In this document: positions 1 through 7,166 of the stretch, piece after piece
How positions within the stretch are numbered: position 1 is the first letter of the stretch
Layout: every line of letters starts with the position of its first letter
Assembly: GCA_023419515.1 (NCBI GenBank)
Contig: JAEZXW010000040.1
Coordinates: 1 to 8,556 of the forward strand
Direction: 5' to 3'
Length of the DNA: 8,556 nt
Origin: Actinomycetes bacterium
Lineage (GTDB): Bacteria > Actinomycetota > Coriobacteriia > Coriobacteriales > JAEZXW01
Notes under the pieces: generated by a model
The model's database searches: none
What the model saw: the letters and a program-made list of their open reading frames with translations, nothing else
What the model was told of the DNA's origin: nothing
Made by a program: the position numbers and the translations under genes

Positions 1-804
1 CAGCGGGGGGTCTTGAGCGATAAGCTCTCGAGCTTGCTTCAGATGAAACTTTGGTTTTGAGGTGCGTGCTTGCGCCCCGCGTGAAAGCCAGGCAAGCTCC
101 TTACGCACGAGGTTTTGACGCTTTTCTTCGTGCAGATCAGTCAGGCGATCACGCTCGGCTCTCTTTTGCACATACGCCGCATACCCGCCCTCAAATAGGT
201 CGACTGCGCCATCGTGCACCTCCCACATTTGATGAGCGACCTCGTCCAAAAACCAGCGATCATGGGTGATCAAAACGAGGGCGCCCTCTCCCTTCGGCCA
301 GCGCTGATTGAGGTGCTGAGCAAGCCAAGTAATCGCTTCGATGTCAAGATGGTTGGTCGGCTCATCTAAAAACAGGACATCCCAACGGGCAATGAGCACG
401 CGCGCCAAATCAACACGACGGCGCTGACCACCTGAGAGGCTCTTGATCACAAGGCTGTGATCCATCTCACCAAGCAGCATCTCGATGATGGTTCTCGTGG
501 TCTTATCGCACGCCCACTCGTGCTCAGGCACATCACCCACGACCGCCTGAATCACGGTCATCTCATCATCAAGCTCATCGGTCTGACCAAGCACGCCAAC
601 TGTCAGATCACGACGGGCAACTACGCTACCATTCGTTGGCTCAAGCGTGCCCGAGAGCAACTGCACGAGACTTGATTTGCCACCGCCGTTAATGCCAACG
701 ACACCAATGCGATCACCCTCGTGCACGCCAAGGGTCACCCCATCGAGAATGCGGGTGTTACCCAACTCAAGAAAAATCTCATGTGCGTTGATCAAAACCG
801 CCAT
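1..804 (-). CDS. ABC-F family ATPase (Uup-like), N-terminal half, cut by window edge
   Basis: The frame stays open for 268 codons and leaves the window at position 1, so only the first nucleotide-binding domain and the start of the linker are seen. Residues count from ATG 804. Walker A is GINGGGKSS (about 37-45), the Q-loop Gln is near 74, the signature LSGGQR is at 123-128, Walker B VLFLDE is at 143-148, followed by PTNHLD, and the H-loop is ITHDR near 179-183. There are no membrane segments. The charged stretch after about 208 is the start of the inter-domain linker, and its LSRGAQARTSKPK segment resembles Uup-type ABC-F proteins. ABC-F proteins act in the cytoplasm on the ribosome as translation factors, some as antibiotic-protection factors; the specific role here cannot be told. 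ATG 804 has GGGAG ten bases upstream. In-frame GTG 810 and TTG 813 are alternatives. Confidence 0.93.
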   Translation of the reverse strand, partial: MAVLINAHEIFLELGNTRILDGVTLGVHEGDRIGVVGINGGGKSSLVQLLSGTLEPTNGSVVARRDLTVGVLGQTDELDDEMTVIQAVVGDVPEHEWACDKTTRTIIEMLLGEMDHSLVIKSLSGGQRRRVDLARVLIARWDVLFLDEPTNHLDIEAITWLAQHLNQRWPKGEGALVLITHDRWFLDEVAHQMWEVHDGAVDLFEGGYAAYVQKRAERDRLTDLHEEKRQNLVRKELAWLSRGAQARTSKPKFHLKQARELIAQDPPL

Positions 805-843
805 CGACACCAAACTCCCGTCGCAAAGCTGTCGTTAGCTACC

Positions 844-873
844 ATCATACCCCGCTTATGCCCAAGCCCCCAA
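844..873 (-). promoter_or_regulatory. Putative promoter of the ABC-F gene
   Basis: On the minus strand TTGGGG (873-868) lies 18 bases from TATGAT (849-844). This would start transcription near 837, about 33 bases before ATG 804. The -10 matches five of six consensus positions and the -35 is partial. Predicted from sequence only. Confidence 0.35.
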
Positions 874-894
874 AAGCGAGCGCGCAAGTATGCG

Positions 895-929
895 TATAAT
901 GTGCCTGAGTAAGAGTAAAAGGAGCGCTC
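895..929 (+). promoter_or_regulatory. Putative -10 box and ribosome binding site of the MTHFR gene
   Basis: A perfect TATAAT lies at 895-900. No good -35 is visible 16-18 bases upstream. AAAAGGAG at 917-924 is a strong Shine-Dalgarno five bases before ATG 930 and fixes that start. The leader would be only about 20 bases, leaving no room for a riboswitch. Confidence 0.5.
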
Positions 930-2555
930 ATGCCCGTTGATCAGCCAATACTAACAACTCAGGGAGACAGGTTTTCGTGCAAGCTTGCCGCGGGCGAGTT
1001 TGTCGTGAGTGTTGAGCTTATCCCTGGCCGCGGTAGCTACGAAGAAGCGCAAAAAGCTCTCATCCACACCGCAGAGCAGCTCTGGGACACAGGACGCATT
1101 GACGCTATTTCGCTCACCGATGCTCCGGGTGGCAACCCCGCACTCGCGGCTGAAGTGATCGCCCAGGAGCTAAAAGATCTCGGAATTACAGCGCTGGTGC
1201 ACCTCACCTGCAAGGATCGCAACAGAAACGAGCTGCAAGCGCAGCTTTACGGCATGCAGCGCAATGGACTCACTCATGTGCTGGCCATGACGGGCGACTA
1301 CCCTGTGAGCGGCTATGAAGGCAGTGCTAAGCCAGTGTTCGACATTGACAGCGTACACTTGCTTGAACTCATTAGTGCGATGAACGTCGGTGAAGCCTAC
1401 CGTGAACGCGGCCGTGATAAGCATCTTGTACCGACCTCGTTTTTTGCTGGCGCAGTCGTCAGCCCCTTCAAGTGGACCGAAGGCGAGCTCTTGCCCCAGT
1501 ACTATAAACTCGAGAAAAAGATCGCGGCTGGTGCTCGCTATATCATCACACAGCTTGGTTACGACGCACGCAAGTTCGAGGAGCTTGTGTGGTATACCAA
1601 GGACCGCGGGTATACCACCCCACTCATCGCAAATATCTATCTGCCCACCGTAAGCGTTGCCCGCGCTATGAACGCCCTGCGCGTTGCGGGAGCATGGGTC
1701 AGCGATGAGTTTTTTCAGATCATCGAGGCAGAATCACAAGCGCCCGATGGCGGCAAGCAGGCTCGTCTGCAGCGCGCCGCCCAGATGATCGCCGTCACAA
1801 AGGCCCTCGGATATCAGGGTGTTCACCTCGGGGGCTGCAACATGGATCCACAGAGCGTTACCTGGATACTGGATGAGGCAGATCGCTTGGCGCCCCAATG
1901 GCAAGAGCAACTTGATAACGTTTGTTTTGGCAAGCCAGATGGCTGGTATTACTACGAGCACGACGAGCAGGGCTTGCTCAACAAGCACGTGCCCGCCCCA
2001 CAGACTGAAATCAGGCACGATGGCGCAGTTCAAGGCAACTACAAACTTTCGCGCTTTGTGCATCAGCTTATATTTGAGCCAGGCAAAAAACTTAATCCTT
2101 TGTTTTCTCGGCTGATGATCGCCGCAGATAAGCGCCAAGAACAATTGGGCAAGCAAGCATCACATAAGATCGAGCACTGGTCAAAAACAGCACTCTATGG
2201 TTGTGTCGACTGTGGTGACTGCAGTTTAGCGCACACCGCCTATGTGTGCCCGATGAGCCAGTGCCCCAAGGCACAGCGCAACGGCCCGTGTGGCGGTTCG
2301 CACGATGGCTGGTGCGAAGTCTATCCTTATGAGTGGCTGTGTATCTTTTATCGAGCGTATCACCGACTCAAACCCCGCAAGGAGCAAACTCAACTGCGAG
2401 ATAACATGGTTGCCCCGCAAAACTGGCAGCTGGCACAAAGCTCAGCGTGGATCAACTACGTGTGCAAACGAGATAATTTTGCGCGCCTTACCAGCCGCGA
2501 TGAAGTCTTGAAGACATTTAAGGGCAAGAGCCAAAACAATGAGGCGTGCAAATAA
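930..2555 (+). CDS. metF: Methylenetetrahydrofolate reductase with MetV-like cysteine-rich C-terminal domain
   Basis: This enzyme reduces 5,10-methylene-THF to 5-methyl-THF, the last step of the methyl branch, in the cytoplasm. Residues 15-320 form a MetF-type TIM barrel. They include the conserved Glu in VSVELIPGRG (E29), SLTDAPGGNP (61-70), HLTCKDRNRNELQ (91-103) and the MTGDYP motif (120-125). Residues about 330-541 form a second domain matching the MTHFR C-terminal/MetV type. Its cysteines at 425, 428, 431, 440, 445, 454, 462 and 471 could bind an Fe-S cluster or zinc. At 541 aa it is far longer than a simple MetF of about 300 aa. In acetogens MetF and MetV are usually separate subunits, whereas here both are on one chain. 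The electron donor is not evident, since no Rnf, Hdr or NADH-binding partner is nearby. The gene is monocistronic and converges on the fhs operon. Confidence 0.92.
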   Translation: MPVDQPILTTQGDRFSCKLAAGEFVVSVELIPGRGSYEEAQKALIHTAEQLWDTGRIDAISLTDAPGGNPALAAEVIAQELKDLGITALVHLTCKDRNRNELQAQLYGMQRNGLTHVLAMTGDYPVSGYEGSAKPVFDIDSVHLLELISAMNVGEAYRERGRDKHLVPTSFFAGAVVSPFKWTEGELLPQYYKLEKKIAAGARYIITQLGYDARKFEELVWYTKDRGYTTPLIANIYLPTVSVARAMNALRVAGAWVSDEFFQIIEAESQAPDGGKQARLQRAAQMIAVTKALGYQGVHLGGCNMDPQSVTWILDEADRLAPQWQEQLDNVCFGKPDGWYYYEHDEQGLLNKHVPAPQTEIRHDGAVQGNYKLSRFVHQLIFEPGKKLNPLFSRLMIAADKRQEQLGKQASHKIEHWSKTALYGCVDCGDCSLAHTAYVCPMSQCPKAQRNGPCGGSHDGWCEVYPYEWLCIFYRAYHRLKPRKEQTQLRDNMVAPQNWQLAQSSAWINYVCKRDNFARLTSRDEVLKTFKGKSQNNEACK

Positions 2556-2663
2556 GGGCGAGTGGTAGCCCCAAACGACGCACGCGAAATAAGACAACAA
2601 AGCTGTTATGCGCTGATCGTGCCCGATCGCATCACGCTTTCACTCAGCTGTCAGCTTGGATAC

Positions 2664-3533
2664 CTACAAAACCCCAATTTCTTTAGCATGTTCATACGCA
2701 GCGCTTACCACATTGGCGACCAACATGCTCGTCGTGATCGAGCCAACACCGCCGGGCACGGGCGAAATCGCCGCCACCTCATCTTTAACCGCATCAAAAT
2801 CAACGTCACCACAGAGGCTTTGTGTCGCATCGTTCCAGTTGATACCAACATCGATGATCACCTGGTCTTTGCCAAGGTGATCGCGGGTGATAAGCCCAGG
2901 CTTTCCCGCTGCCACCACGATAATATCGGCGCTTTGCGTAAACTGCTCAATATTGCGCGACCGAGAATGACAGACGGTCACAGTAGCATCGCGGCGCAGC
3001 AAAAGCTGCGCGAGCGGCTTTCCTACCACGAGCGATCGGCCAATTACCACCACATGCTTTCCACGTAGATCGATCTTGTGGTACTGAAGCATCTCAATAC
3101 ATGACTGCGCCGTACACGGAGCAAATCCATGACCGTATCCGCTATACATCTTGGAATGCGAGCCATCAGTCACACCGTCCACGTCTTTTTGTGGGTTGAG
3201 CAGCATACGCACGCGATTGAGATCAAGATGCTGCGGCAACGGACTAAAGATGATGATGCCGTGCACCCGCTCATCCTGGTTAAGCCGCTCAAGATGGGCT
3301 TCAACCTCACCTTGCTTTGCTTCTTCTGGCAACACGGTGTGAACAACTTCGATGCCGACATCAGCGCAGCGCTTAGATGTTCCTTTTTCATACGCAATCT
3401 CATCGGGTCGCTCGCCTACACGCAGGGTAGCCAAGCACGGCGTTACCCCATACTCCTGCAGGGCTGCCACCCGCTTCTTAGTCTTTTCGTTAAGCTTGTC
3501 GGCAACTGGCTTACCCTTCAACAGGATCGTCAT
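2664..3533 (-). CDS. folD: FolD methylenetetrahydrofolate dehydrogenase, cyclohydrolase residues substituted
   Basis: The 289-aa product fits the FolD family length. Motifs are LATLRVG (34-40), KDVDG (116-120), PCTAQSC (139-145), the nucleotide-binding VVVIGRSLVVGKP (161-173), DVGIN, and PVPGGVGS near the C-terminus. It interconverts 5,10-methylene- and 5,10-methenyl-THF using NAD(P). An ungapped alignment from memory to human and E. coli FolD keeps the active-site Tyr (Y48). The catalytic Lys position is Thr (T52 in YEKGTSKRC), and the Gln of the VQLPLP motif is Phe (F96 in IIIFSPLP). The Asp in KDVDG (D119) remains. It is therefore probably a dehydrogenase with little cyclohydrolase activity, relying on FchA. 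ATG 3533 is chosen because it overlaps the fchA stop (ATGA) and opens with the family-typical N-terminus. The longer frame from 3587 would only add codons inside fchA. Confidence 0.95.
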   Translation of the reverse strand: MTILLKGKPVADKLNEKTKKRVAALQEYGVTPCLATLRVGERPDEIAYEKGTSKRCADVGIEVVHTVLPEEAKQGEVEAHLERLNQDERVHGIIIFSPLPQHLDLNRVRMLLNPQKDVDGVTDGSHSKMYSGYGHGFAPCTAQSCIEMLQYHKIDLRGKHVVVIGRSLVVGKPLAQLLLRRDATVTVCHSRSRNIEQFTQSADIIVVAAGKPGLITRDHLGKDQVIIDVGINWNDATQSLCGDVDFDAVKDEVAAISPVPGGVGSITTSMLVANVVSAAYEHAKEIGVL

Positions 3534-4270
3534 GAGCTCACCCGCTCTTTCACTCGCACATAAATTTGATCTGCGCGATCGTGCCACTCATCCATGATGA
3601 GCGCGACCTCGCGCTCAAGCTCTGTTGCCTTAACCCTATCACGCATGAGTGTCGTATTCACGAGTACGTTAAGCGCTGCGCTTTCGAGCGCCGCGCGGGC
3701 AAGACTGGCTCCAACACCGGCATCAGAAATCACGAGTGACGAGCCAATTTTCTCGATGCGCTCAAGCAGAGCAATCGTGGATGAAGCCGCGCGCATCATC
3801 TCAAGCGGTGGCTCGGCTGCGACTATGAGCGCTTGCTCGAGCAGCGCTTCGCGATCCGGATTCTCACGCGGAATGCCATAAGCTTGAGCAAGCGGTGTAA
3901 ATGCTTGGGCATCCTTGTGGATGAGCTCCTCAAACACATGCTGCAACAACGCTCCCTGGGCCGCGCACTCATCAAGCTCAGCCTGCACATGCTCGTACTT
4001 CTTTTTGCCTGAGGTGAGGTTAACCACCATCATGCCGAGGGCTGCTGCCAAAGCTCCCGCAAGTGCTGCCGCTCCACCACCGCCAGGTACTGGCTCACGA
4101 GAGGCAAGCAGCGCCACAAAGTCTGAGACGCACTCGTCGGTCAACTGCGGTGATACCGCTGTACCCTTGTTGGCGTAGGTGGTTGCAGTCTGAGGTGCAC
4201 CACCCACCTGGTCGTTTTGACTTGCGTTCGTTACAGCATTTGCACTCACTGTAAAATCGGACATGCCCAT
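3530..4270 (-). CDS. fchA: FchA methenyltetrahydrofolate cyclohydrolase (FTCD_C/cyclodeaminase family)
   Basis: This enzyme converts 10-formyl-THF and 5,10-methenyl-THF, the step between Fhs and FolD. The hallmark SREPVPGGGGAAALAGALAAAL glycine/alanine-rich motif is at about 57-78. It is followed by an all-helical domain with KDAQAF and a conserved C-terminal helix bundle. From ATG 4270 the protein is 246 aa. That is about 40 aa longer than typical FchA proteins because of an N-terminal Ser/Thr/Ala/Asn/Gln-rich tail (about residues 5-42) without recognisable domains. ATG 4270 has AGGA eight bases upstream, overlapping the end of fhs. ATG 4264 and 4279 are in-frame alternatives. The gene lies 10 bases after the fhs stop, and its own stop overlaps the folD start, so translation is probably coupled. 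A histidine-degradation cyclodeaminase role is less likely because no hut genes or FTCD transferase domain are seen. Confidence 0.9.
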   Translation of the reverse strand: MGMSDFTVSANAVTNASQNDQVGGAPQTATTYANKGTAVSPQLTDECVSDFVALLASREPVPGGGGAAALAGALAAALGMMVVNLTSGKKKYEHVQAELDECAAQGALLQHVFEELIHKDAQAFTPLAQAYGIPRENPDREALLEQALIVAAEPPLEMMRAASSTIALLERIEKIGSSLVISDAGVGASLARAALESAALNVLVNTTLMRDRVKATELEREVALIMDEWHDRADQIYVRVKERVSS

Positions 4271-4280
4271 CTTTAGCATC

Positions 4281-6002
4281 CTAAAATAGTCCGGTGATGA
4301 CGCCGTTTTCATCAATATCAATGTGATGAGCGGCTGGCTCCTTGGGCAATCCTGGCATCGTCATGATGTCACCAGTCATAACCACAACAAAGCCCGCGCC
4401 TGAGCACAGCTTTACCTGAGTGATATGCAGCGTGAAATCGCGTGGAGCTCCCAAGAGTGCCGGATCATCAGAAAAACTGTACTGCGTTTTTGCCATGCAG
4501 ATAGGCAAATTACCAAAGCCAAGCTCCTCGATTCGTGCAAGCTCAGCAGCTGCAGCAGGAGAAAGCTCGATGTCTGTGGCGCGATAGACTTTCTGCGCAA
4601 CTGCCTTGATCTTATCAGCAAGGCTATCGGTCAACTCATAGGCAAAGCGAAGAGTGCTTGGCTTTTCTGCGAGCGCAACCACCTTATTCGCCAGTTCAAC
4701 GCCACCCTCGCCACCTTTTGCCCAGACCTCAGAAAGCGCCACCTCAACGCCAAACTCCTGGCATTTTTCTCGTACGAGCTCAAGCTCACGCGGGGTATCG
4801 GTTGGGAATGCATTAATCGCCACGCAGACGTTCATCCCAAAGACCTCAACCATATTTTCGACATGCTGCAACAGGTTAGGTAGACCCTGCTCAAGCGCGG
4901 CAAGATCCTCGGCACCAAGCTTATCCTGAGCAAGGCCACCATGCATCTTAAGCGCCCTAATCGTTGCAACCACCACAACTGCCGTTGGTGAAAGCCCTGC
5001 GAGACGGCACTTGATGTCGCAAAATTTTTCAGCGCCAAGATCAGCACCAAAGCCAGCCTCGGTCACCACGTAGTCACCCGCAGCGAGCGCCAATTTGGTT
5101 GCCACTACCGAATTGCATCCATGGGCAATGTTGGCAAACGGTCCACCGTGAACAAAGGCGGGGTTATGCTCCAGCGTCTGCACGAGGTTGGGAGCCAGTG
5201 CATCCTTGAGCAGCGCACACATGGCACCTTGTGCCTTGAGATCTGCCGCGGTCACAGGTTTACCCTCGTAGGTTGATGCCACGACAATACGCGCAAGACG
5301 GGCTTTTAAGTCTGCCAAATCGGTAGCCAAGCACAGGATCGCCATGACCTCAGAGGCAACCGTGATGTCAAAGCCGTCCTCACGCGGAACACCCTGCTTG
5401 GGGCCGCCGAGCCCATCAACAATGTGACGAAGCTGACGGTCATTCATGTCAACCGCGCGCTTCCAGGTGATGGTCTTAGGATCAATGCCAAGCTCATTAC
5501 CTTGTTGAATGTGGTTATCAAGTAGCGCCGCGAGCAAGTTGTTCGCCGCACCAATCGCATGAAAATCCCCGGTGAAATGCAGGTTAATCTCTTCCATCGG
5601 AACAACCTGGGCATAGCCGCCGCCCGCTGCTCCTCCCTTAACCCCAAAGACTGGACCGAGCGAAGGCTCACGCAGGGCAAGAATGGCATGCTTGCCAATC
5701 TTATTAAGGCCATCAGCCAAACCAACGCTCGTTGTCGTTTTGCCCTCACCGGCTGGTGTTGGCGTAATCGCTGTCACGAGGATGAGCTTGCCCTGGCGTT
5801 GATCGGCCTGCTCAGGCTGACCAGACTCACCGGTCTGCCCAGCCTGAGCTTGCATGTCGCTCAGAAAATCGAGGGAAATTTTTGCTTTGGTGCTGCCGTA
5901 CGGAATAACATATTCCTCAGCAATCTGCGCCTTATGCGCAATAGTCATGACTGGCTGAAGCTCAATCGATTGGGCAATCTCAATGTCGGACTTAAACTCC
6001 AT
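4281..6002 (-). CDS. fhs: Formate--tetrahydrofolate ligase (formyl-THF synthetase)
   Basis: The enzyme makes 10-formyl-THF from formate, THF and ATP, or runs in reverse to yield ATP. The protein aligns end to end with Moorella Fhs as I remember it: SDIEIAQ start, P-loop TPTPAGEGKTT (80-90), REPSLGPVFGVKGGAAGGGYAQ region (111-132), FTGDFHAIGAANN, HGGPFANIAHGCNS, VTEAGFGADLGAEKF, SEVWAKGGEGG, KTQYSFSDD, and the terminal DGVITGLF-like end. At 573 aa it is slightly longer than the usual roughly 556-559. The excess is a Gln/Gly/Glu-rich segment (about 51-70) just before the P-loop strand. ATG 6002 is chosen because GGGA lies about seven bases upstream and MEFKSDIEIA matches the family start. ATG 6029 would overlap the preceding gene. 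It follows the 119-aa gene by 16 bases and precedes fchA by 10. Confidence 0.97.
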   Translation of the reverse strand: MEFKSDIEIAQSIELQPVMTIAHKAQIAEEYVIPYGSTKAKISLDFLSDMQAQAGQTGESGQPEQADQRQGKLILVTAITPTPAGEGKTTTSVGLADGLNKIGKHAILALREPSLGPVFGVKGGAAGGGYAQVVPMEEINLHFTGDFHAIGAANNLLAALLDNHIQQGNELGIDPKTITWKRAVDMNDRQLRHIVDGLGGPKQGVPREDGFDITVASEVMAILCLATDLADLKARLARIVVASTYEGKPVTAADLKAQGAMCALLKDALAPNLVQTLEHNPAFVHGGPFANIAHGCNSVVATKLALAAGDYVVTEAGFGADLGAEKFCDIKCRLAGLSPTAVVVVATIRALKMHGGLAQDKLGAEDLAALEQGLPNLLQHVENMVEVFGMNVCVAINAFPTDTPRELELVREKCQEFGVEVALSEVWAKGGEGGVELANKVVALAEKPSTLRFAYELTDSLADKIKAVAQKVYRATDIELSPAAAAELARIEELGFGNLPICMAKTQYSFSDDPALLGAPRDFTLHITQVKLCSGAGFVVVMTGDIMTMPGLPKEPAAHHIDIDENGVITGLF

Positions 6003-6018
6003 CGTGTTCCCTTTCTTG

Positions 6019-6378
6019 TCAGTCAACATTCTCTTTGCGCTCGACTAAGACGCAGCCTATATACGCAATCTTGTCTGATCCGTAGTAATACGGCAGCCCT
6101 GCCAACTGGCAAAGCTCAGTTACCACAATACCAGCAGCCTCGACCGAAACCATCTGCTTATCCGGATAACGGCATGGATTCTCGGGATAGGTGCATTCAG
6201 GACAGATGGTGCAAGTTCCAGCCGATAAAACCAAGGCATCGATGTGCTTGCCTGGGCTTGGCCGCTCACCACCGCGCGGGGCATCGAGCGTGATGTCCAT
6301 AAACTCATACTGCTTGACAGAGCGGTCAGGCGTACCACCATGCAAAACCTCAAGAAAATTCTCCTTAATGCTTAACAT
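6019..6378 (-). CDS. Chimeric small protein: UroD-like methyltransferase N-terminus joined to DUF2284-like metal-binding C-terminus
   Basis: This is a 119-aa protein with two recognisable halves. Residues 1-44 (MLSIKENFLEVLHGGTPDR, then QYEFMDITLDAPRGG) look like the opening of uroporphyrinogen-decarboxylase-family proteins that act as corrinoid methyltransferases in anaerobes. Residues about 47-113 look like the C-terminal part of DUF2284 predicted metal-binding proteins. They carry CTICPEC (C56, C59, C62), TYPENPCRYPDK (C69), SVEAAGI, GLPYYYG and a final Cys (C109). The catalytic barrel of the first family and the N-terminal half of the second are absent. The frame is intact, with AAAGGGGG a few bases before ATG 6378, and it leads the fhs-fchA-folD operon. 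Either it is a functional small Fe-S/metal protein, or an in-frame deletion between two neighbouring genes left a remnant. Family assignments are from memory. Confidence 0.72.
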   Translation of the reverse strand: MLSIKENFLEVLHGGTPDRSVKQYEFMDITLDAPRGGERPSPGKHIDALVLSAGTCTICPECTYPENPCRYPDKQMVSVEAAGIVVTELCQLAGLPYYYGSDKIAYIGCVLVERKENVD

Positions 6379-6410
6379 TAACCCCCTTTGTCATCCCTTA
6401 TGAGCTGGAT

Positions 6411-6416
6411 TTTATA
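6411..6416 (-). promoter_or_regulatory. Putative -10 box of the fhs operon
   Basis: TATAAA on the minus strand lies in the A/T-rich context GGTTATAAAATCC, about 33 bases before ATG 6378. No convincing -35 lies 16-18 bases upstream; a TTGACG on this strand (around 6455) is much too far away. The leader would be about 25 bases. Confidence 0.3.
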
Positions 6417-6520
6417 ACCTTTGGCTTAAAAGAAAGGGGCTTGAGAAAACTACGCGTCAAACGGCTGAAAATTTGGGGCAGCCTCATCGATTTTCGTAAA
6501 CATCCAAAAGAGCGTTAGGC

Positions 6521-6557
6521 TATAATGCTCGATACTGATAACTATTCTCATAAGGAG
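6521..6557 (+). promoter_or_regulatory. Putative -10 box and ribosome binding site of the DUF2628-like gene
   Basis: A perfect TATAAT lies at 6521-6526 and a strong AAGGAG at 6552-6557, seven bases before ATG 6565. No clear -35 is seen. The AAGGAGCGC string also precedes the MTHFR start. Confidence 0.5.
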
Positions 6558-6564
6558 CGCTTCT

Positions 6565-7131
6565 ATGACTGATAACAAGGACAACCAGGTCACTCCTGTC
6601 GAAGAAAAATACCCACTTGGCTACAGCGAGGAGAGCACCGAGACTCCAGCTGGCTTTGGTGAAGTTCGCTCTGCTGCTACCTCACAGTCCAGCGGTACCG
6701 AGTTGCCAAACTTCTTCCACCCCATGGTTGTTTCTCGCTCAGGCGCAGGCCTGCCAGCAGATTTCCAAGGTGAGTGGAGCTGGGGAGCATTCTTCTTTGG
6801 TCCTATCTACTTTGCGGTACGCAAGCAATACCGCTTTGCAGTCTTTCAGCTTTTGGTGGCATGGGTTATTGCGCCTTTGCTCAGCACAGTCTTGCCATTC
6901 ATGACGCTGTTGAGCTTAGCAGTTGCCATCCTCGGTGCCTACTTTGGTCGCAGGCTAACCTTCATCGCAAGTGATCCTGGCAGCTTCCCAACCAACCAGT
7001 CACTCAAGGATGCCGACAAGCCTTGGGTCATCGCTGGTATCATCGTGTTTGTCCTCAGCATCATTGCTGCTGTCTTGCTGATCTCCTTCTTCGCAGCTTT
7101 GATTGGACTTACAGCAATTGCTCACTCATAA
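6565..7131 (+). CDS. DUF2628-like membrane protein of unknown function
   Basis: This 188-aa protein has a hydrophilic, Glu/Ser/Thr-rich N-terminal tail (1-68). It is followed by the motif GEWSWGAFFFGPIYFAVRKQY (69-89), which resembles the FNWGAFFFGPIWxxYRK signature of DUF2628 and related small membrane proteins. Hydrophobic stretches at about 91-110, 112-128 and 155-183 suggest three membrane segments. GRRLTF (128-133) and a polar loop separate the second and third. There is no signal peptide, so the N-terminal tail is probably cytoplasmic. It has its own -10 box, a strong ribosome binding site and its own terminator, so it is a single-gene unit. Family membership rests on the WGAFFFGP motif. 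No biochemical function is known to me. Confidence 0.82.
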   Translation: MTDNKDNQVTPVEEKYPLGYSEESTETPAGFGEVRSAATSQSSGTELPNFFHPMVVSRSGAGLPADFQGEWSWGAFFFGPIYFAVRKQYRFAVFQLLVAWVIAPLLSTVLPFMTLLSLAVAILGAYFGRRLTFIASDPGSFPTNQSLKDADKPWVIAGIIVFVLSIIAAVLLISFFAALIGLTAIAHS

Positions 7132-7166
7132 GGCTTTGCGCCACGGCGATCTGACAACAACAAATG

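Noticed and set aside
1734..2156. 140-codon minus-strand ORF
   Set aside because: It is antisense to the MTHFR coding region and shows no motifs.
2615..2628. Hairpin GATCG-TGCC-CGATC between the convergent MTHFR and folD genes
   Set aside because: The 5-bp stem is short and no T-run follows on either strand, so it is not a convincing terminator.
2562..3068. 168-codon plus-strand ORF after the MTHFR gene
   Set aside because: Most of it lies antisense to folD, whose protein is unmistakable. It has no good ribosome site and no family motif.
3534..3587. Upstream start for folD at ATG 3587, adding 18 residues
   Set aside because: The extension lies within fchA in another frame and does not resemble FolD. 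ATG 3533 gives the family-typical N-terminus and an ATGA overlap with fchA.
5559..6293. 244-codon plus-strand ORF
   Set aside because: It is fully antisense to fhs and the chimeric gene, both clearly coding. Its translation is rich in Arg, Cys and Leu with no recognisable motif.
6379..6564. Possible folate riboswitch upstream of the fhs operon
   Set aside because: The predicted leader from the TATAAA box is only about 25 bases, and no riboswitch-like fold or conserved core was recognised.
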